In this document: piece by piece, positions 32,280 through 43,379 of the stretch
Position numbering within the stretch: the stretch's first letter is position 1
How the letters are laid out: every line of letters starts with the position of its first letter
DNA from: Halichoerus grypus
Lineage: Eukaryota; Chordata; Mammalia; Carnivora; Phocidae
NCBI RefSeq assembly: GCF_964656455.1
Contig: NC_135717.1
Span: 17,626,775 to 17,690,774 of the forward strand
Direction of reading: 5' to 3'
DNA length: 64,000 nucleotides
Program-made: the position numbers and the translations under genes
The notes under the pieces: model-generated
Told to the model about the DNA's origin: nothing
The model's input: only the letters and a program-made list of their open reading frames with translations
Database searches by the model: none

Positions 32280-33225
32280 TCTTCTGCTTCCAAGCTTACA
32301 CCTCAGATCTCATAATGACCCCACACCTCACCCCCTACCCCGAGATCTCAGTGTCTCCCCCTTCTGTCCTCGTGGTCACTTACTCTGGTACCCGCATGCA
32401 ACAGCTCATTGACCTCATTGACCTCCTCGAGCCCACCGGTCCGCTGCCCATCAGCCCCTTGTGCCACCACCGTCCCTCTCGTCCTGTTTGGGCTCCGCAC
32501 ACCATCACCATAGCTGCTGCCTAGACCCCCCACTCCTGTGCCCCCCTCTGCTGTCGCGGTCCCTGCCTGGCAGGATGGCAACCATCACCCGCTCTCTGCC
32601 TGCACCGAGCAAGCCAGCTCTGCACGAGCATCCTGCACTGGGCTGGCAGCTTCCCTCCTAGTTCACAGTCCTGAACGGGCACTCACTGCCGCCCCCCACC
32701 ACCCGCTATGCCTGCCAGCTTCTTTTCCCCCTTTCTGGGATGGGAAACTTCCATCTGCCTGTGAGTCTCCTAGGGACCTTGGTGGAGCTGAGGATCCTGC
32801 CTGTCTACCCAACCCCCAGCTCGTGCCAATGCTTCTGGTCTGTCCACCCCACTCTGAGCAGCAAGGTCCTGGATGACTCCTTCCCACCTTCTCCTTTCTC
32901 CTCCAACCGTGGCTCCCACTTCACTGAGAAAACAGATGGATCAGATTGCCTCCCGCCACGAAAGCACAAACCCACCCAGCTGCTCACTTCTCGCTTCTTC
33001 CCATCTGCTTGGGTTGGGGGAAGCCCTCCTCCGTGTGAGGCCAAGCCTCCCTTAGGACCTTGTTTCTTCAGGACTCCCCTGCCTCCCTGTTCCACCAACC
33101 TTGTTCTTGTCCCAGGATCGTGGCCACGGGCACGCAGGCTCGGGCATTTCCTCCTTTACCCCGCACGGTGCGCAAAGCTTCCGGACAGAGCTGGCTTCTT
33201 GTCGCTGCCCTACCACCTCCACGTC
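32280..33225 (+). repeat. Possible L2 ORF-region remnant
   Basis: Long pyrimidine-rich sequence with 'cccacttcactgagaaaaca', 'cagatcagattgcctcccgcc'-like words and CTCC-rich runs is reminiscent of sense L2 ORF2 remains. Highly diverged and uncertain. Confidence 0.35.
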
Positions 33226-33640
33226 TCTCCTTTGTTCTTAGTGTTCTTTCCACTTTCCTTTTGCAAATATGGCTTGGGTTTTTATTCCAGTTAAACGTGC
33301 CCACAGCTTAGAATCAAGAAACACGAGCAGCCCCACTCCCATTGCCCACTGCTTGAGGACAATCCTTTCAACTCTTGCGGGAATTTTTACTCCTGGGTTT
33401 GCTACCTAGCACCTTCCCATTGCTTCTCTCCAGTTTTAGGTTTTCCCTGCCAACTCCCCACTTTGGAAGATGAGGATTTAGCTCCCTTACACTCCCTTAC
33501 ATCCGTCCCCCACACACTTCCTATTCCCGCCCTCCTAATACAGTCTCATCGGAACATTGCTGGTACCTACATATTGTGGAAACATTACTGACAGCTTCAT
33601 GTGGAATACTAAGCTTTCTCCACACCCTCCTTTTCCTTTT

Positions 33641-33755
33641 TTAGAATAGATTTTGTTTTTCTAAAGTAATCTCTATGCCCAACGTGGGGCTCAAACTCAT
33701 GACTCCGAAATCAAGAGTGGTGTGTTCTACTGACTGAGACAGTCAGGTGCCCCCA
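33641..33755 (-). mobile_element. Old Can-SINE subfamily, antisense, partial
   Basis: 'aagtaatctctatgcccaac', 'gtggggctcaaactcatgac', 'tccgaaatcaagagtggtgt' and 'acagtcaggtgcccc' are the older, shorter SINEC type without the long CT-rich body. More diverged than the young copies. Confidence 0.8.
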
Positions 33756-35110
33756 AGACTTTATTTTGTAGAGCAGTCTCAGGCTTAAAGAATTGTGCAG
33801 AAAGGACATAGACCTCCCCCGCCTCCGATGCCCCCAGTTTCCCTTATTATTAACATCTTGCCTTAGGGCGGTACATTTGTTACAATGGATGAACCAATAG
33901 ATACATTATTATGAACTAAAGTCCATAGTTGGGGCTGAGGGCTCCCTCTGTGTTGTACATTCTATGGGTTCTGACAAATGCATGGTGTCGTGGACCCACC
34001 ATTGCACTATTGTACAGAATAATTTCATTGTCCTAAAAATCCCGTGCTCCACCTAGTCATCCCCCTGCTCCCTCCCCACAAGCCCCCTGGCAACCACTGA
34101 TCTTTTTACTGCCTTTGCGGATTTGTATTTTTCAGAATATCAGGTAGTTGGAATCCTGTAGTGCATACCCTTTCCAGAATGGCTTCTTAGCAATCTGCAT
34201 TTAAGGTTCTTTTTGTGGCCTGATAGTTAATCTCTTTTTATTGCTGAATAATATTCCATTATATGAATGGACCACAGTTTGTGTATCCATTCACCTGTAG
34301 AAGGACATTTTGGTTGCTTCCAAGTTTGGCAATTATAAATAAAGCTGCTATTCATGTGCAAGTTTTTGTGTGGACATAAGTTTGCAACTCATTTGGGTAA
34401 ACACCAAGGAAGGCTATTGCTGGATCCTACAGTAAGATTATGTTTAGCTTTATAAGAAACTGTCAGTCTATCTTCCAAAGTGGCTGTACCATTTTGCATT
34501 CCCATCAGCAATGAACGGGAGTTCCCGTTGCTCCACGTCCTCACCAGCATTTGATGTTGTCCGTGTTTTGAATTTTAGCCATTCCAATAAGACTGTGGTG
34601 GTATCTCACATTGTCTTAATTTGCTATTCCCTAATGACATACGATGTTGAACATCTCTTATATGCTTATTTACCACCTCTATATCCTCTTTGGTGAGGTA
34701 TCTGTTCAAATCTTTTGCCCATTTTAAAATTGAGCTGTTGATTTTCTTTTCTTTTCTTTTCTTTTCTTTTCTTTTCTTTTCTTTTCTTTAAAGAATTCCT
34801 TGTATATTTTGGATAACAGTCCTTTATTGGCTAAAGAGTTCTTTATCAGATCAATTGTCTTTTGCAAATATTTTTCTCCCATTCTATGGCTTGTCTTCTC
34901 ATCCTCTAAACGGTGTCTTTCAGAGTGGAAGTTTTAAATTTTAAGTTTCTTTCCCTTTTTTGCACAAAAGTTTTTTTTCTATGTGTTTATGTCTAATGTG
35001 ACCCACATTCTCTCCTACTTGTGTAAATCTCTCAAAAGTTAAAATACTTAGGTATTCTCTTTCATCTCCTTAAAGAAATCTTTCCTAGAACCTTCTGACT
35101 TATTTCACAA
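33756..35110 (-). repeat. Old L1M-type LINE 3' region, about 1.35 kb, antisense
   Basis: 'gtacatttgttacaatggat', 'gaataatattccattatatg', 'cagcaatgaacgggagttcc' and 'gacatacgatgttgaacatc' follow the antisense L1 ORF2 end and 3' UTR. A CTTTT microsatellite interrupts it. Coding capacity is lost. Confidence 0.8.
34741..34790. repeat. (CTTTT)n microsatellite, about 10 units
   Basis: A near-perfect pentanucleotide run embedded in the old L1, replacing expected L1 sequence. Confidence 0.93.
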
Positions 35111-35208
35111 TTTTTTTAAAGTAGGCTCCATGTCCAATGTGGGGCTTGAACTCACCATCTTGAGATCAAGAGTCTCATGTTCTACTTACTGAGCCAGCTA
35201 GGCACCCC
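35111..35208 (-). mobile_element. Old Can-SINE subfamily, antisense, partial
   Basis: 'aaagtaggctccatgtccaa', 'tgtggggcttgaactcacca', 'gatcaagagtctcatgttct' and 'gagccagctaggcacccc' are the same old subfamily as at 33641-33755. Confidence 0.8.
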
Positions 35209-35417
35209 CTTCTGACTTATTTCAGTGTGAAATGCCTGCCCACTAGGCCTGCTGCCCAGAGACACTGCCCCAGGGATCTCCCTTCACCATCATCTGGGTG
35301 ATGCCCCTCATCTCTCTCTCTCGTGTTGGCTCCCTTGTTTCCTGGATCCCAGGTCCTTCTCTTGTGTGTCTTACTTCCTGGTTTTAGTGAAACACATCCT
35401 TCAGGAGCTTTCTTAAG

Positions 35418-36009
35418 AAAGGTGCATGGGACCACAATAGCCAAAATATGGAAAGAGTCCAGATGTCCTTTGACATATGAATGGATAAAGAAGATGTGAT
35501 ATATGTATATATATATATATCCCATTATTCCATTATATATACATTGGAATATATGTATATATTCTCTCTATATAATGGAATATTACTCAGCATCAAAAAG
35601 AATGAAATCTTGCCATTTGCAATGATGTGGATGGAACTGGAGGATATTATGCCAAGTGAAATAAGTCAGTCAGAGAAAGACAAAGACAAATTCACTCATA
35701 TGTAGAATTTAAGAAACAAAAGAGATGAACATAGGGGAAGGGAAGGAAAAATAAAATAAGATGAAAACAGAGAGCAAGGGAAATCATAAGAGACCCTTAA
35801 CTCTAGGAAATAAACAGAGTTGCTGGAGGGGAGGTGGGTGGGGGGATAGGGTAACTGGGTGATGGGCATTAAGGAGGGCACTTGATGGAATGAGCACTGG
35901 ATGTGATATGCAACTGATGAATCACTGAATTCTACCTCTGAAACTAATAATACAGTATATGTTAATTAAATTGAATTTAAATACAAAATAAAAAAAAAGG
36001 TGCATGGGA
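35418..36009 (+). mobile_element. 5'-truncated carnivoran LINE-1, about 0.57 kb, with target duplication
   Basis: Sense L1: the end of ORF2 ('gatgtggatggaactggagg', 'aagtgaaataagtcagtcag'), then a 3' UTR ('gttgctggaggggaggtggg', 'gatgggcattaaggagggca') and an A-rich tail. The target duplication 'aaaggtgcatggga' is at 35418-35431 and 35996-36009. A TA-rich microsatellite lies inside near 35505-35560. Confidence 0.92.
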
Positions 36010-37000
36010 GGTAAAATTTTTGAGCACTTGTAAATCTGAAACAATCTTTTTCCTCCCCTCACTTTGTGAATGGTTTGGCTAGGTATAGAATTCTAGGTTG
36101 ACAATCATTTTCTTTCATACTTTTGAAAACAGCTCCATTGTCTTCTGGTTTTCAGGATTGTTGTTGAGACGTCTGATGATATTTCAATTCTTGATGCTTT
36201 ATTGAATCTTGTAGAATGTTCTTCTTGTCCTTGTGTTCTAAAATTTACTGGTGACTGGCCTTGGTGTGGGTCTATTTTTATCCTTTGGTTGGACATGCAG
36301 TGGGCACTTCTGATCTAGAAACTCAGGTCTTTCCATTTTGAAAAGTATTTGAAATATTTCATTGATTATTCCCTCTCTTCTCTTTCTGGAACTCTTTTGT
36401 TCGGGTGTGAGATTCCTGTGCTGGTCCTCTCATTTTCTTACTCTTTCTTTCCTACTTTCCACAAAGTGGCAGCCCTGGAGGTGCCCTGCTGGGTTCTACC
36501 TTCTTGAAGAACTTGTCACTCACCCATGAGGGGTGCAGGTAGCCGACAGCCTCCAACTACAGGGCTTTTGAGATCTGCCACAGCCTTTGAGTCAAGACCA
36601 AGGTCTTCTTGGGAAGCCCCAACCAGTGACTGAGCTCAGCAGAGACACCAGGGCCTAGCCATTTCTGCCCAATATGGGGCACCTCGGATGGACAGTCTTT
36701 GCTCTGGGAGCCCCTCTTGGTTGGCCAAGATTTTGTTTGATCTGCCTCCAGGTCAGGTGCCCTTTGCTTAGATCGGTTTCCTTCCAGCATCCATTTCACA
36801 GGTGTTGGCTCTCCATCGCAATCTGAAGACTCTCCCTGTCCAGTCCTGCTTCCTCTTCCTTTATTTTCTAAGCATCAGCCCCCAGGACTTCTTGCATTCC
36901 TAACTCCGTATCATAGCATCTGTTGACTGGAGGATCCAAATCTACACATGTATCTTTACCTTTTTGTTCTACTTTTTGAAAAATTTCTTTATCTTCTCAT
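36010..37000. repeat. Old LINE-like sequence, family unresolved
   Basis: 'atggtttggctaggtataga', 'attctaggttgacaatcatt', 'gctccattgtcttctggttt' and 'ggccttggtgtgggtctatt' are words of a common old mammalian repeat, probably LINE-derived and possibly L1M- or HAL1-like. It appears to continue at 37232-37467 beyond a DNA transposon. Confidence 0.5.
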
Positions 37001-37001
37001 C

Positions 37002-37230
37002 CAGCGGTCAGCCAATTTTTTTTTATTCAGGGCCCAGTGGGAAATATTTGAGGCTTACGGGCCATATGGTCTCTGCTTATGTGAAAGCAGCCATAGTACA
37101 TAGGACATAGTTAAAAAAAAAAAAAAGTGTGTGTGTGTGTGTGTGTGTGGCTGTGTTCCAATAAAACTTTATTTAAAAGAAAAACAGGTGACAGGTTGGG
37201 TTTGGCCTGCGGGCCATAGTTTGCTGACCC
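37002..37230. mobile_element. Non-autonomous hAT-like DNA transposon
   Basis: Terminal inverted repeats: left 'cagcggtcagccaatt' and right 'agtttgctgacccctg', matching at 13 of 16. Inside are 'gggccatatggtctctgctt', 'gtggctgtgttccaataaaa' and 'ggcctgcgggccatagtttg', a widespread Charlie-type MER element whose exact name I cannot fix. It splits an older LINE-like sequence. Confidence 0.7.
37127..37149. repeat. (GT)n microsatellite inside the hAT element
   Basis: A short GT run following an A homopolymer, replacing transposon internal sequence. Confidence 0.9.
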
Positions 37231-37467
37231 CTGTTTAACTCTTTTAAATACATTTTTTACATTTTTCATTTCTGGATGATATTCTTAATTTCTAAGAATT
37301 TTTTTTGTTTTGTTCATTTTCAGAGTGTTTTTGTCTTTCAAAATAGCATCTAGCGTTTGTTTCATAGTTGCAAGGTATTTTCTAAATTTCAGAATATAGT
37401 CATAATTGTTTTATTTTTAGGTTTTCTTTCCCTTGTATATTCTGTTTCCTCCAAATTTTGTTTTTCT

Positions 37468-37663
37468 GTTCTTTTTTAAATTTTTATTATTTATTTGACA
37501 GAGAGAGAGACAGTGAGAGAGGGAACACGAGGAGGGGGAGTGGGAGAGGGAGAGGCAGGCTTCCCGCTGAGCAGGGATCCCAATGCAGGGCTCGATCCCA
37601 GGACCCTGGGATCATGACCTGAGCCGAAGGCAGACGCTAATGACTGAGCCACGCTGGCGCCCC
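37468..37663 (-). mobile_element. Can-SINE, full length, antisense
   Basis: 'aaatttttattatttatttg' to 'gactgagccacgctggcgcccc'; the head carries substitutions. Flanked by 'tttctgttctttt'-like words on both sides, a likely imperfect target duplication. Confidence 0.9.
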
Positions 37664-37705
37664 TTTCTGTTTTTGTTCTGTTTCTTTTTTTTTTAGCATC
37701 TGACT

Positions 37706-37911
37706 CTTTTTTTTTTTTTTTTTAAGATTTTATTTATTTATTTGACAGAGAGAGACACAGCGAGAGAGGGAGCACAAGCAGGGGGAGTGGGAGAGGGATA
37801 AGCAGGCTTCCCGCGGAGCAGGGAGCCCGATGCGGGGCTCGATCCCAGGACCCTGGGATCATGACCTGAGCCGAAGGCAAACGCTTAACAGCTGAGCCAC
37901 CCAGGCGCCCC
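37706..37911 (-). mobile_element. Can-SINE, full length, antisense, tandem to the previous one
   Basis: T-rich start, 'aagattttatttatttattt' to 'gagccacccaggcgcccc'. 'tgttctgtttctt' occurs at 37674-37686 and 37912-37924. An extra 'agcatctgactc' lies between the left copy and the element. Confidence 0.92.
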
Positions 37912-37924
37912 TGTTCTGTTTCTT

Positions 37925-38730
37925 ATATTACAGGTTTTTCTCCAATGTTGGCAGTCCCTGGCTCATGCTTAAAAGATTTAAAGAGCTGATAGAAGCGTGG
38001 TTGCGTGTGCGTGTGTGTTGGGGCAGGTATGGATCAGGGCGTGAAGAGACCTGCAAATGTGTTACCTTACATGGCAATGTTCTAGATCTCGATTGAGGTG
38101 TGGGTTACAGGTGTATACATTTGTTAAAACTCATTAAACCAACCACTTAAGGCCTTTGCATTCCACTCTAAGGATGCCTTGATTAAAGAATATAAAAATA
38201 CAATTTATAAAAGCAAGCTGATGAGTAGCCCTGTGTTGGGTCGGGGGCTGGCTGGCTCAGGGGGTTCAATCTAGAGAATTCTGGCTGCGCTGTTTCACTG
38301 GGAAATCCCTGATGCCAGCCTACATAGGTATTCTTTTCTTGGCCCATCAGACTCCAGGATATTTTTGGAGACCCTGTGTTTTATTCTTTCTGGAGAATAA
38401 ACGTTCAGCCTTTGTCAGGGTGGGGGAGGGGCGGCCGCCCAGCTGTGGGAAGAAGGAAATCTGAGGATTAAAGCCCTTCTTACACCAATCCTCCTGTTTT
38501 GGGCCCCAGCTCTACTCCCATTTCCAGGAGTACTTAGCCCACTAAAGCTGGAGGCTTTGGGGGTTTTGTGTGGTTAACTGTGGAGCTCCTTGTTTCTCTC
38601 ACTCCCAGTTTGGGGCTGGCTTCAGGTGCATCGTCATCCGGCTGGGAAATCACTTACCACACGTTCATCTGCCATCCAGATTCAAAATTTTGTCGCTGTT
38701 GTCTGCCGTGAAATGTATAAGTTCTTGCAG
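37925..38730. other. Intergenic sequence without recognised gene
   Basis: AT-rich first, then mixed. No RNA gene or exon supported. Confidence 0.4.
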
Positions 38731-38734
38731 ATTC

Positions 38735-39255
38735 ATACTGTCCTGGGCAGAATAACGCCCCCTCGGCCCCCAATGTCTGTGTCCTAATGCCCAGAGCCTG
38801 TGAGTAGGTTACCTTACCTGGCACAAGGGGACTTTGCCGATGTGATTAAGGTTAAGGACCTTGACGTGGGGAGAGGATCCTGGATTATTCAGGTGAGCCC
38901 AATCTAAGCACATGAAGCATAAAAAGCAGAAAACGTTTCTTTCCCAGCTGTGATCAGAGAGATGCTATCATGCTACCTGCTGGTGGGAGGGAGGGAGCGA
39001 AGGAGCCACAAGCCAAGGAGTGCAGGTGCCCTCTGGAAAAGGGCACCTCAGAAAAGACTAGGAAAGGGATTCTCTTCTAGAACTTCCAGAAAGTTCTTCC
39101 AGAAAGAGCTTCCTCGGGCAGCCTTGTCGACACCTTGGTTTGAGCCCAGTGAGACCTGCGTTGGACTTCTGACATACAGTCTGTAAGATAATACATTTGT
39201 CTGGTCTTAAGCAACCAAGTTCGCAGTAATTTGTTATGGCAGCAAACCCAGGACT
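38735..39255 (+). repeat. MaLR/MLT-like LTR remnant
   Basis: 'gcagaataacgccccctcgg', 'caatgtctgtgtcctaatgc', 'gggactttgccgatgtgatt', 'aaggttaaggaccttgacgt' and 'agtaatttgttatggcagca' follow the layout of mammalian MaLR-type LTRs. No internal gene region. Confidence 0.6.
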
Positions 39256-39319
39256 CAAATGTATACCTTAAAGCATTCACTCGCTTCCTTCCTTTCGATG
39301 GGGTTTCAGAGAAGTTAAA

Positions 39320-40500
39320 TGTGTTGTGTTCATTCTGCATCCTAACCGGCCGGCTCCACTCACACCTGCTTCTGTCTCCAACCCTTCATGAAACGTCTCT
39401 TCTCCAAGTCACTTTCAACCTCTGTGTTGCCAAATTCGTTCTCTCTTCCCTTGATTGTTTGGCATCTTTGAGGCCAGTTGTCCGCTCTCCCTTCTCCTGG
39501 AGACGCTCTTCTCTTGGCTGCTGATGTCTCTGACAGTCTATCACCAGCCAAGGGTCTCCCCCTTTGAGCCCCAGACTTTCAGGATCAAGCCCTCACTTGA
39601 CATCATTGTTTCTTGGCCAGCTCAAGGGCTTCTCCGTGGCAGTTGAAAACAGCCGTGACAGAATTCTTGAGTTTCTCACCGCACCTTCCCTCCCCTGAGC
39701 CTTCCCATCATCCATGTGTCTCTCCCACCCAGAAACCTCAGATTCATCCTCCATTCCCTTCTTCCTTTAGCCCATCAGCAAACTCCATCTCCTAAATATA
39801 CCTAGGAGACATCTGCTTCCCCATCTCCAAGGCCCGCCTTGGTCCAGGCCACCGCCATGGCCCTTCTATCTTCACCATGACCTCCACACTGGTACCCTGT
39901 GTCCACTCTGTAAATTAGCCTGTTCCTCACCTCATGCCACTCTCCCCACTATGTGCTCTGTGCGAGCCGTGCTGGCCAAACTCTTGTCTGCCCCTGGGCC
40001 TTTGCACATCTGTTTTTCAGGCCTGGGATGCTCTTACCCCCACTCTGCCCAGCTCCATCTCATTCTTTTTTTTTTTTTTTAAGATTTTATTTATTTGTGA
40101 GAGAGACAATGAGAGACAGAGAGCATGAGAGGGAGGAGGGTCAGAGGGAGAAGCAGACTCCCTGCTGAGCAGGGAGCCTGATGTGGGGCTCGATCCCAGG
40201 ACTCCAGGATCATGACCTGAGCCGAAGGCAGTCGCTTAACCAACTGAGCCACCCAGGCGCCCGCTCCTTCTCATTCTTAAGCTCTCAGCTGAAATATCCC
40301 CACCTCCCCTATTCACCTTATGCAAAGGTGGTGTCTTCCCCACCATCCCTCTGGTTATTTCCTTAACAGTGGGTTTCGATCATATTTATTTGTTTACTTA
40401 TGTTTTCTTTGGCTCCCACATTGGCTATAAGCCCCACGTGCACACAGATGGTGTTTTCACCTTCCAGTCTCAAGTGAACTTTGTGGAATGAATGAATGAA
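39320..40500 (+). repeat. L2 LINE, about 1 kb, split by a Can-SINE
   Basis: 'cttctccaagtcactttcaa', 'gagacgctcttctcttggct', 'cccagaaacctcagattcat', 'tctgcccctgggcctttgca', 'atcttattcttaagctctca'-like sequence after the SINE, and a final 'gtggaatgaatgaatgaatg' give a continuous sense L2 from ORF2 end to 3' tail. One of the longest L2 copies here. Confidence 0.85.
40068..40262 (-). mobile_element. Can-SINE, full length, inserted in L2
   Basis: Antisense element with a 15/16 target duplication 'gctccatctcattctt' (40052-40067) and 'gctccttctcattctt' (40263-40278). Confidence 0.95.
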
Positions 40501-40599
40501 TGGACAGACGGACACACTGGACACCTGTTACGTGCCAGGTGCTTTCACATATTTCAAATATTTCATTTTTACAGCCCTAGGAACTTGTCACAGTTGGAC

Positions 40600-40980
40600 T
40601 ACATTTCCCAGGGGTTTTGTTTTGTTTTGTTTTGTTTTGTTTTGCAATTAGCCGTTCTGGCCAATAAGCGTGGACGAGGTAAAGTAGGCCACTTCCAGCT
40701 TTGGCTCGTAAAACCTCACATGCAATTCCTGTGCTCTTTCTTCTTTGTCTGCCAGTGGTTGCAGAGAATCCAGCAGTGGATCCTGAAGCCCTGGGTGACA
40801 ACTGCATCACAAGGTGGGAGGAGCCTGGGTCCCCGAAAGACCGAGCAGGGGAACGGTCTCCCCGACACCGCAACCCCCCTAGAACTTTGCAGAGGCAAGA
40901 TGTAGGCTCTACTCTGTCAAACCACAGTGATTCCCAGGCTTATTTGTTACGACAGCTGGCGTCGCCTTAATTAATACATC
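40600..40980 (+). repeat. Ancient unassigned mammalian repeat
   Basis: 'tagccgttctggccaataag', 'ggccacttccagctttggct', 'ggaggagcctgggtccccga' and 'aggcttatttgttacgacag' match the layout at 6590-7135. A (GTTTT)n stretch lies at its left end near 40615-40645. Confidence 0.5.
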
Positions 40981-40984
40981 AAAG

Positions 40985-41510
40985 TGCCAGAGGTAGGTGG
41001 CTGGGAAGCAATACTGCGGGTGACAAGCCTTCATCCAATGCAGATGTCTTGCATCATCCCCAACAGAAGCCCCGGGCTCTCCATGCTCACACCTCAATTA
41101 CAGCACGTCGCCTGCGGGCAGTCGGTCCGGTGTGTGCCTTCTTGTCCTCACTGAGTATGGCAGTGGCTACTGGGAGTGAATCTTGGCGCCTTCCAGGGGC
41201 TGGAGGAGGGCTGAGAGGGGTGTGGGTGGGGGACACTTCCTCTCAGCCCCTAAGGGGACCCTACCAAACATCACTGCTCACTTGCCCCTCCTACAGTAGG
41301 AAAGAAAGATTCCAGAGCCTTCCCTCCCACCCGCCCCAGCCTGCAGCCTGAGTGTCCACATCACTCAGTATTTTTAGCTTCACCACCTGGCACCTGTGGT
41401 CACTGTCGGCCAGCCTGGTGGTGTCCCCTCTCTGGGCCTTAAAGGGCCAGCGCCCACCAGCTGGAAAGAAGACTTTCAGGCCACTGTATCCCCAGGGCAG
41501 GAGGCAGAGG
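40985..41510. other. Intergenic sequence without recognised gene
   Basis: No exon, RNA gene or clear repeat recognised. Confidence 0.4.
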
Positions 41511-41514
41511 GGCA

Positions 41515-41672
41515 TCCCCCATGGCAGGGGGAGGAGGGGAGGGGCAGAGGGAAAGGGAGAAGTAGGCTGCCCGCTGAGCAGGGAGCCGGACTCTGGGCTG
41601 GATCCCAGGACCCCGGGATCACGACCTGAGCTGAAGGCAGACGCTTAACGGACCGAGCCACCCAGGCGTCCC
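41515..41672 (-). mobile_element. Can-SINE, 3'-truncated, antisense
   Basis: 'gagaagtaggctgcccgctg', 'gagcagggagccggactctg' to 'gagccacccaggcgtccc'. The usual A/T tail is missing on the left, so the copy is truncated or deleted there. Confidence 0.85.
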
Positions 41673-41839
41673 AGGAGTGTGTATTTTTTGACAATCCACT
41701 CAGATGATTCTGGTATCCTATGTCCCCATGCCATCTTCATTCATGCAACAAGCATTTTAAGCCCCTACTATGAGAATAATGCTTCTCTCAGGAGCCCATT
41801 GCTTTGGGACGCACGGATAGTTGCACTGAGTCTCCTGCT

Positions 41840-42170
41840 TTGGCCCTCCCCATTGCTCACTCCACCGCTGATGGATTAAGTCCTTCGCTCGGCAGTCAAG
41901 GCCCCTTGTGACCTGGCCCTTCTGGACCCCGCCAGCCTCATCTCCCCCCATCCTCCTACAATTTCTTTCTCATACCACCGGGCCTTTGCTCCTGCTGTCC
42001 CCACTCCCTGTGATGCTTCTTCAATGTCACTCACCACCTGGGGGAGGACCCGGACAGTAAGACAGACGTGGCAGGCCTCCTAGGGCCCCTGCAGGCACAA
42101 GTTGTCCATCTTCCCATCCGATTCCCTGAGCACAGTGCACCCACGCCCGTCCGGGTGCCCATCACTCTGC
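41840..42170 (+). repeat. L2 LINE fragment
   Basis: 'tcaaggccccttgtgacctg', 'gcccttctggaccccgccag', 'accgggcctttgctcctgct' and 'caatgtcactcaccacctgg' are sense L2 3' body. Confidence 0.75.
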
Positions 42171-42174
42171 CAAA

Positions 42175-42810
42175 CTCATCTGTTTGCTTGTCTGTCTCTC
42201 CTGGCAGGCTGTGACCCTGTGAAGGTGAGGGCCCTGGTGCTCTGGGGGGACTCAGTCACTGCTGAGTGATGAACTGACAACCACGGCAGGAGCTTTCTCC
42301 CCATTCCACAGATGAGACAGAGGCCCACAGAGGGAAACTTATAGACTGGGGGTCCAACAGAGAAATTCAGGGAGGAAGCCAGTCCAGGCTGCAGGAACCC
42401 CCACCCTCCACCCTCCTGAAAGGGGCCCGGAAGGAGCACCCGGGTCAGCCCTCAGCCTGACTTTCTCCCCACCCAGGGTAGTGCTGACTCAGGCAGTGAT
42501 GGAGGCGTGGGCAGGCTGGGCTGGAGCAGAGGTGACCCCTGTGTCCCCTGCAGACTTGCCATCCATTCCCGGAGCCTGTGGTCACAGCTTGGGTAATGCA
42601 CTTGGCTGGAGCCTGGGTTTCCCTGCAGGTGGGGGTGGGGAGAGCTGGCAAAAGGGGCAATGGCCCCTGGGGCATGAACCCTCACCTACATAGGTACGTA
42701 GGACTTGCACCCACTCCCACGAACACGTATGCACATTCACAGTCACCCCCGCAATGTTCAATCACACAGCCGCACAAACCTACATTCCCACCCTGTCACT
42801 GTTCTCTCCC
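42175..42810. other. Intergenic sequence without recognised gene
   Basis: A short antisense MIR-like word at 42297-42335 ('ccattccacagatgagacag'). Nothing else recognised. Confidence 0.4.
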
Positions 42811-42816
42811 TTTTAC

Positions 42817-42870
42817 ACACACACACACACACACACACTCTCAAGCATACACACACACACACACACACAC
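42817..42870. repeat. (AC)n microsatellite, two runs separated by 10 bases
   Basis: AC runs at about 42817-42838 and 42849-42870, with a similar 'tcaagcata'/'tcgagcata' word after each. The repeat plus flank seems to have been duplicated. Confidence 0.92.
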
Positions 42871-43009
42871 TCGAGCATATATACACGCAGACATTTTCCA
42901 CCGAGTAATTCAACAAAGACTGAACATGATTAGGTGTCAATGCAGTGCAGGGAGGAAAGGTGGCTCTCAGCTCAGAGTGGGGCGGGGGCTTCCTGGAGGG
43001 CTTCCTGGA

Positions 43010-43225
43010 GGAGGAGACATTGCCGCTGAGCCTGGATGGACGGGAACCAGGGAAAGGGAGGTCTGGGCAGTTTCACTGGGGGTGAATATAGGGGAACAGA
43101 GCACAGTGAGGTGGGTGGGGTCAGCCCAATCACGCAGGCCTTGAACGCCCAGCCGAGTGCCGACTTCATCCCGGGGGAGTGGAAGGCCGTGGAGGGCTCT
43201 GAGCAGGGTGGGCGTGAGCAGCACA
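43010..43225 (-). repeat. L2 LINE fragment, antisense
   Basis: 'gaggagacattgccgctgag' and 'aatcacgcaggccttgaacg', then 'gagtggaaggccgtggaggg', follow antisense L2 (compare 'agggccttgtaggcc ... ggaagccattggagg'). Confidence 0.65.
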
Positions 43226-43379
43226 ACAGGAGAGGACGGGAAAGGCCCCGTGGGACCAGAATGGGAGAGCCAGGCAGGAAGCTGCGGTGCGGGCCGGGTG
43301 TCTGAGAGTCTGACTCGCGGAGGTGGCCGTGAGTGGTAAGCAGAGGACCGACAGAGAAGGGCCCCGGGTCTGAGCCTTG

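Noticed and set aside
35481..35881. Frames in the 35.4-36.0 kb segment resembling 'LPFAMMWMELEDIMPSE'
   Set aside because: This is the very end of LINE-1 ORF2 in a 5'-truncated insertion, not an independent gene.
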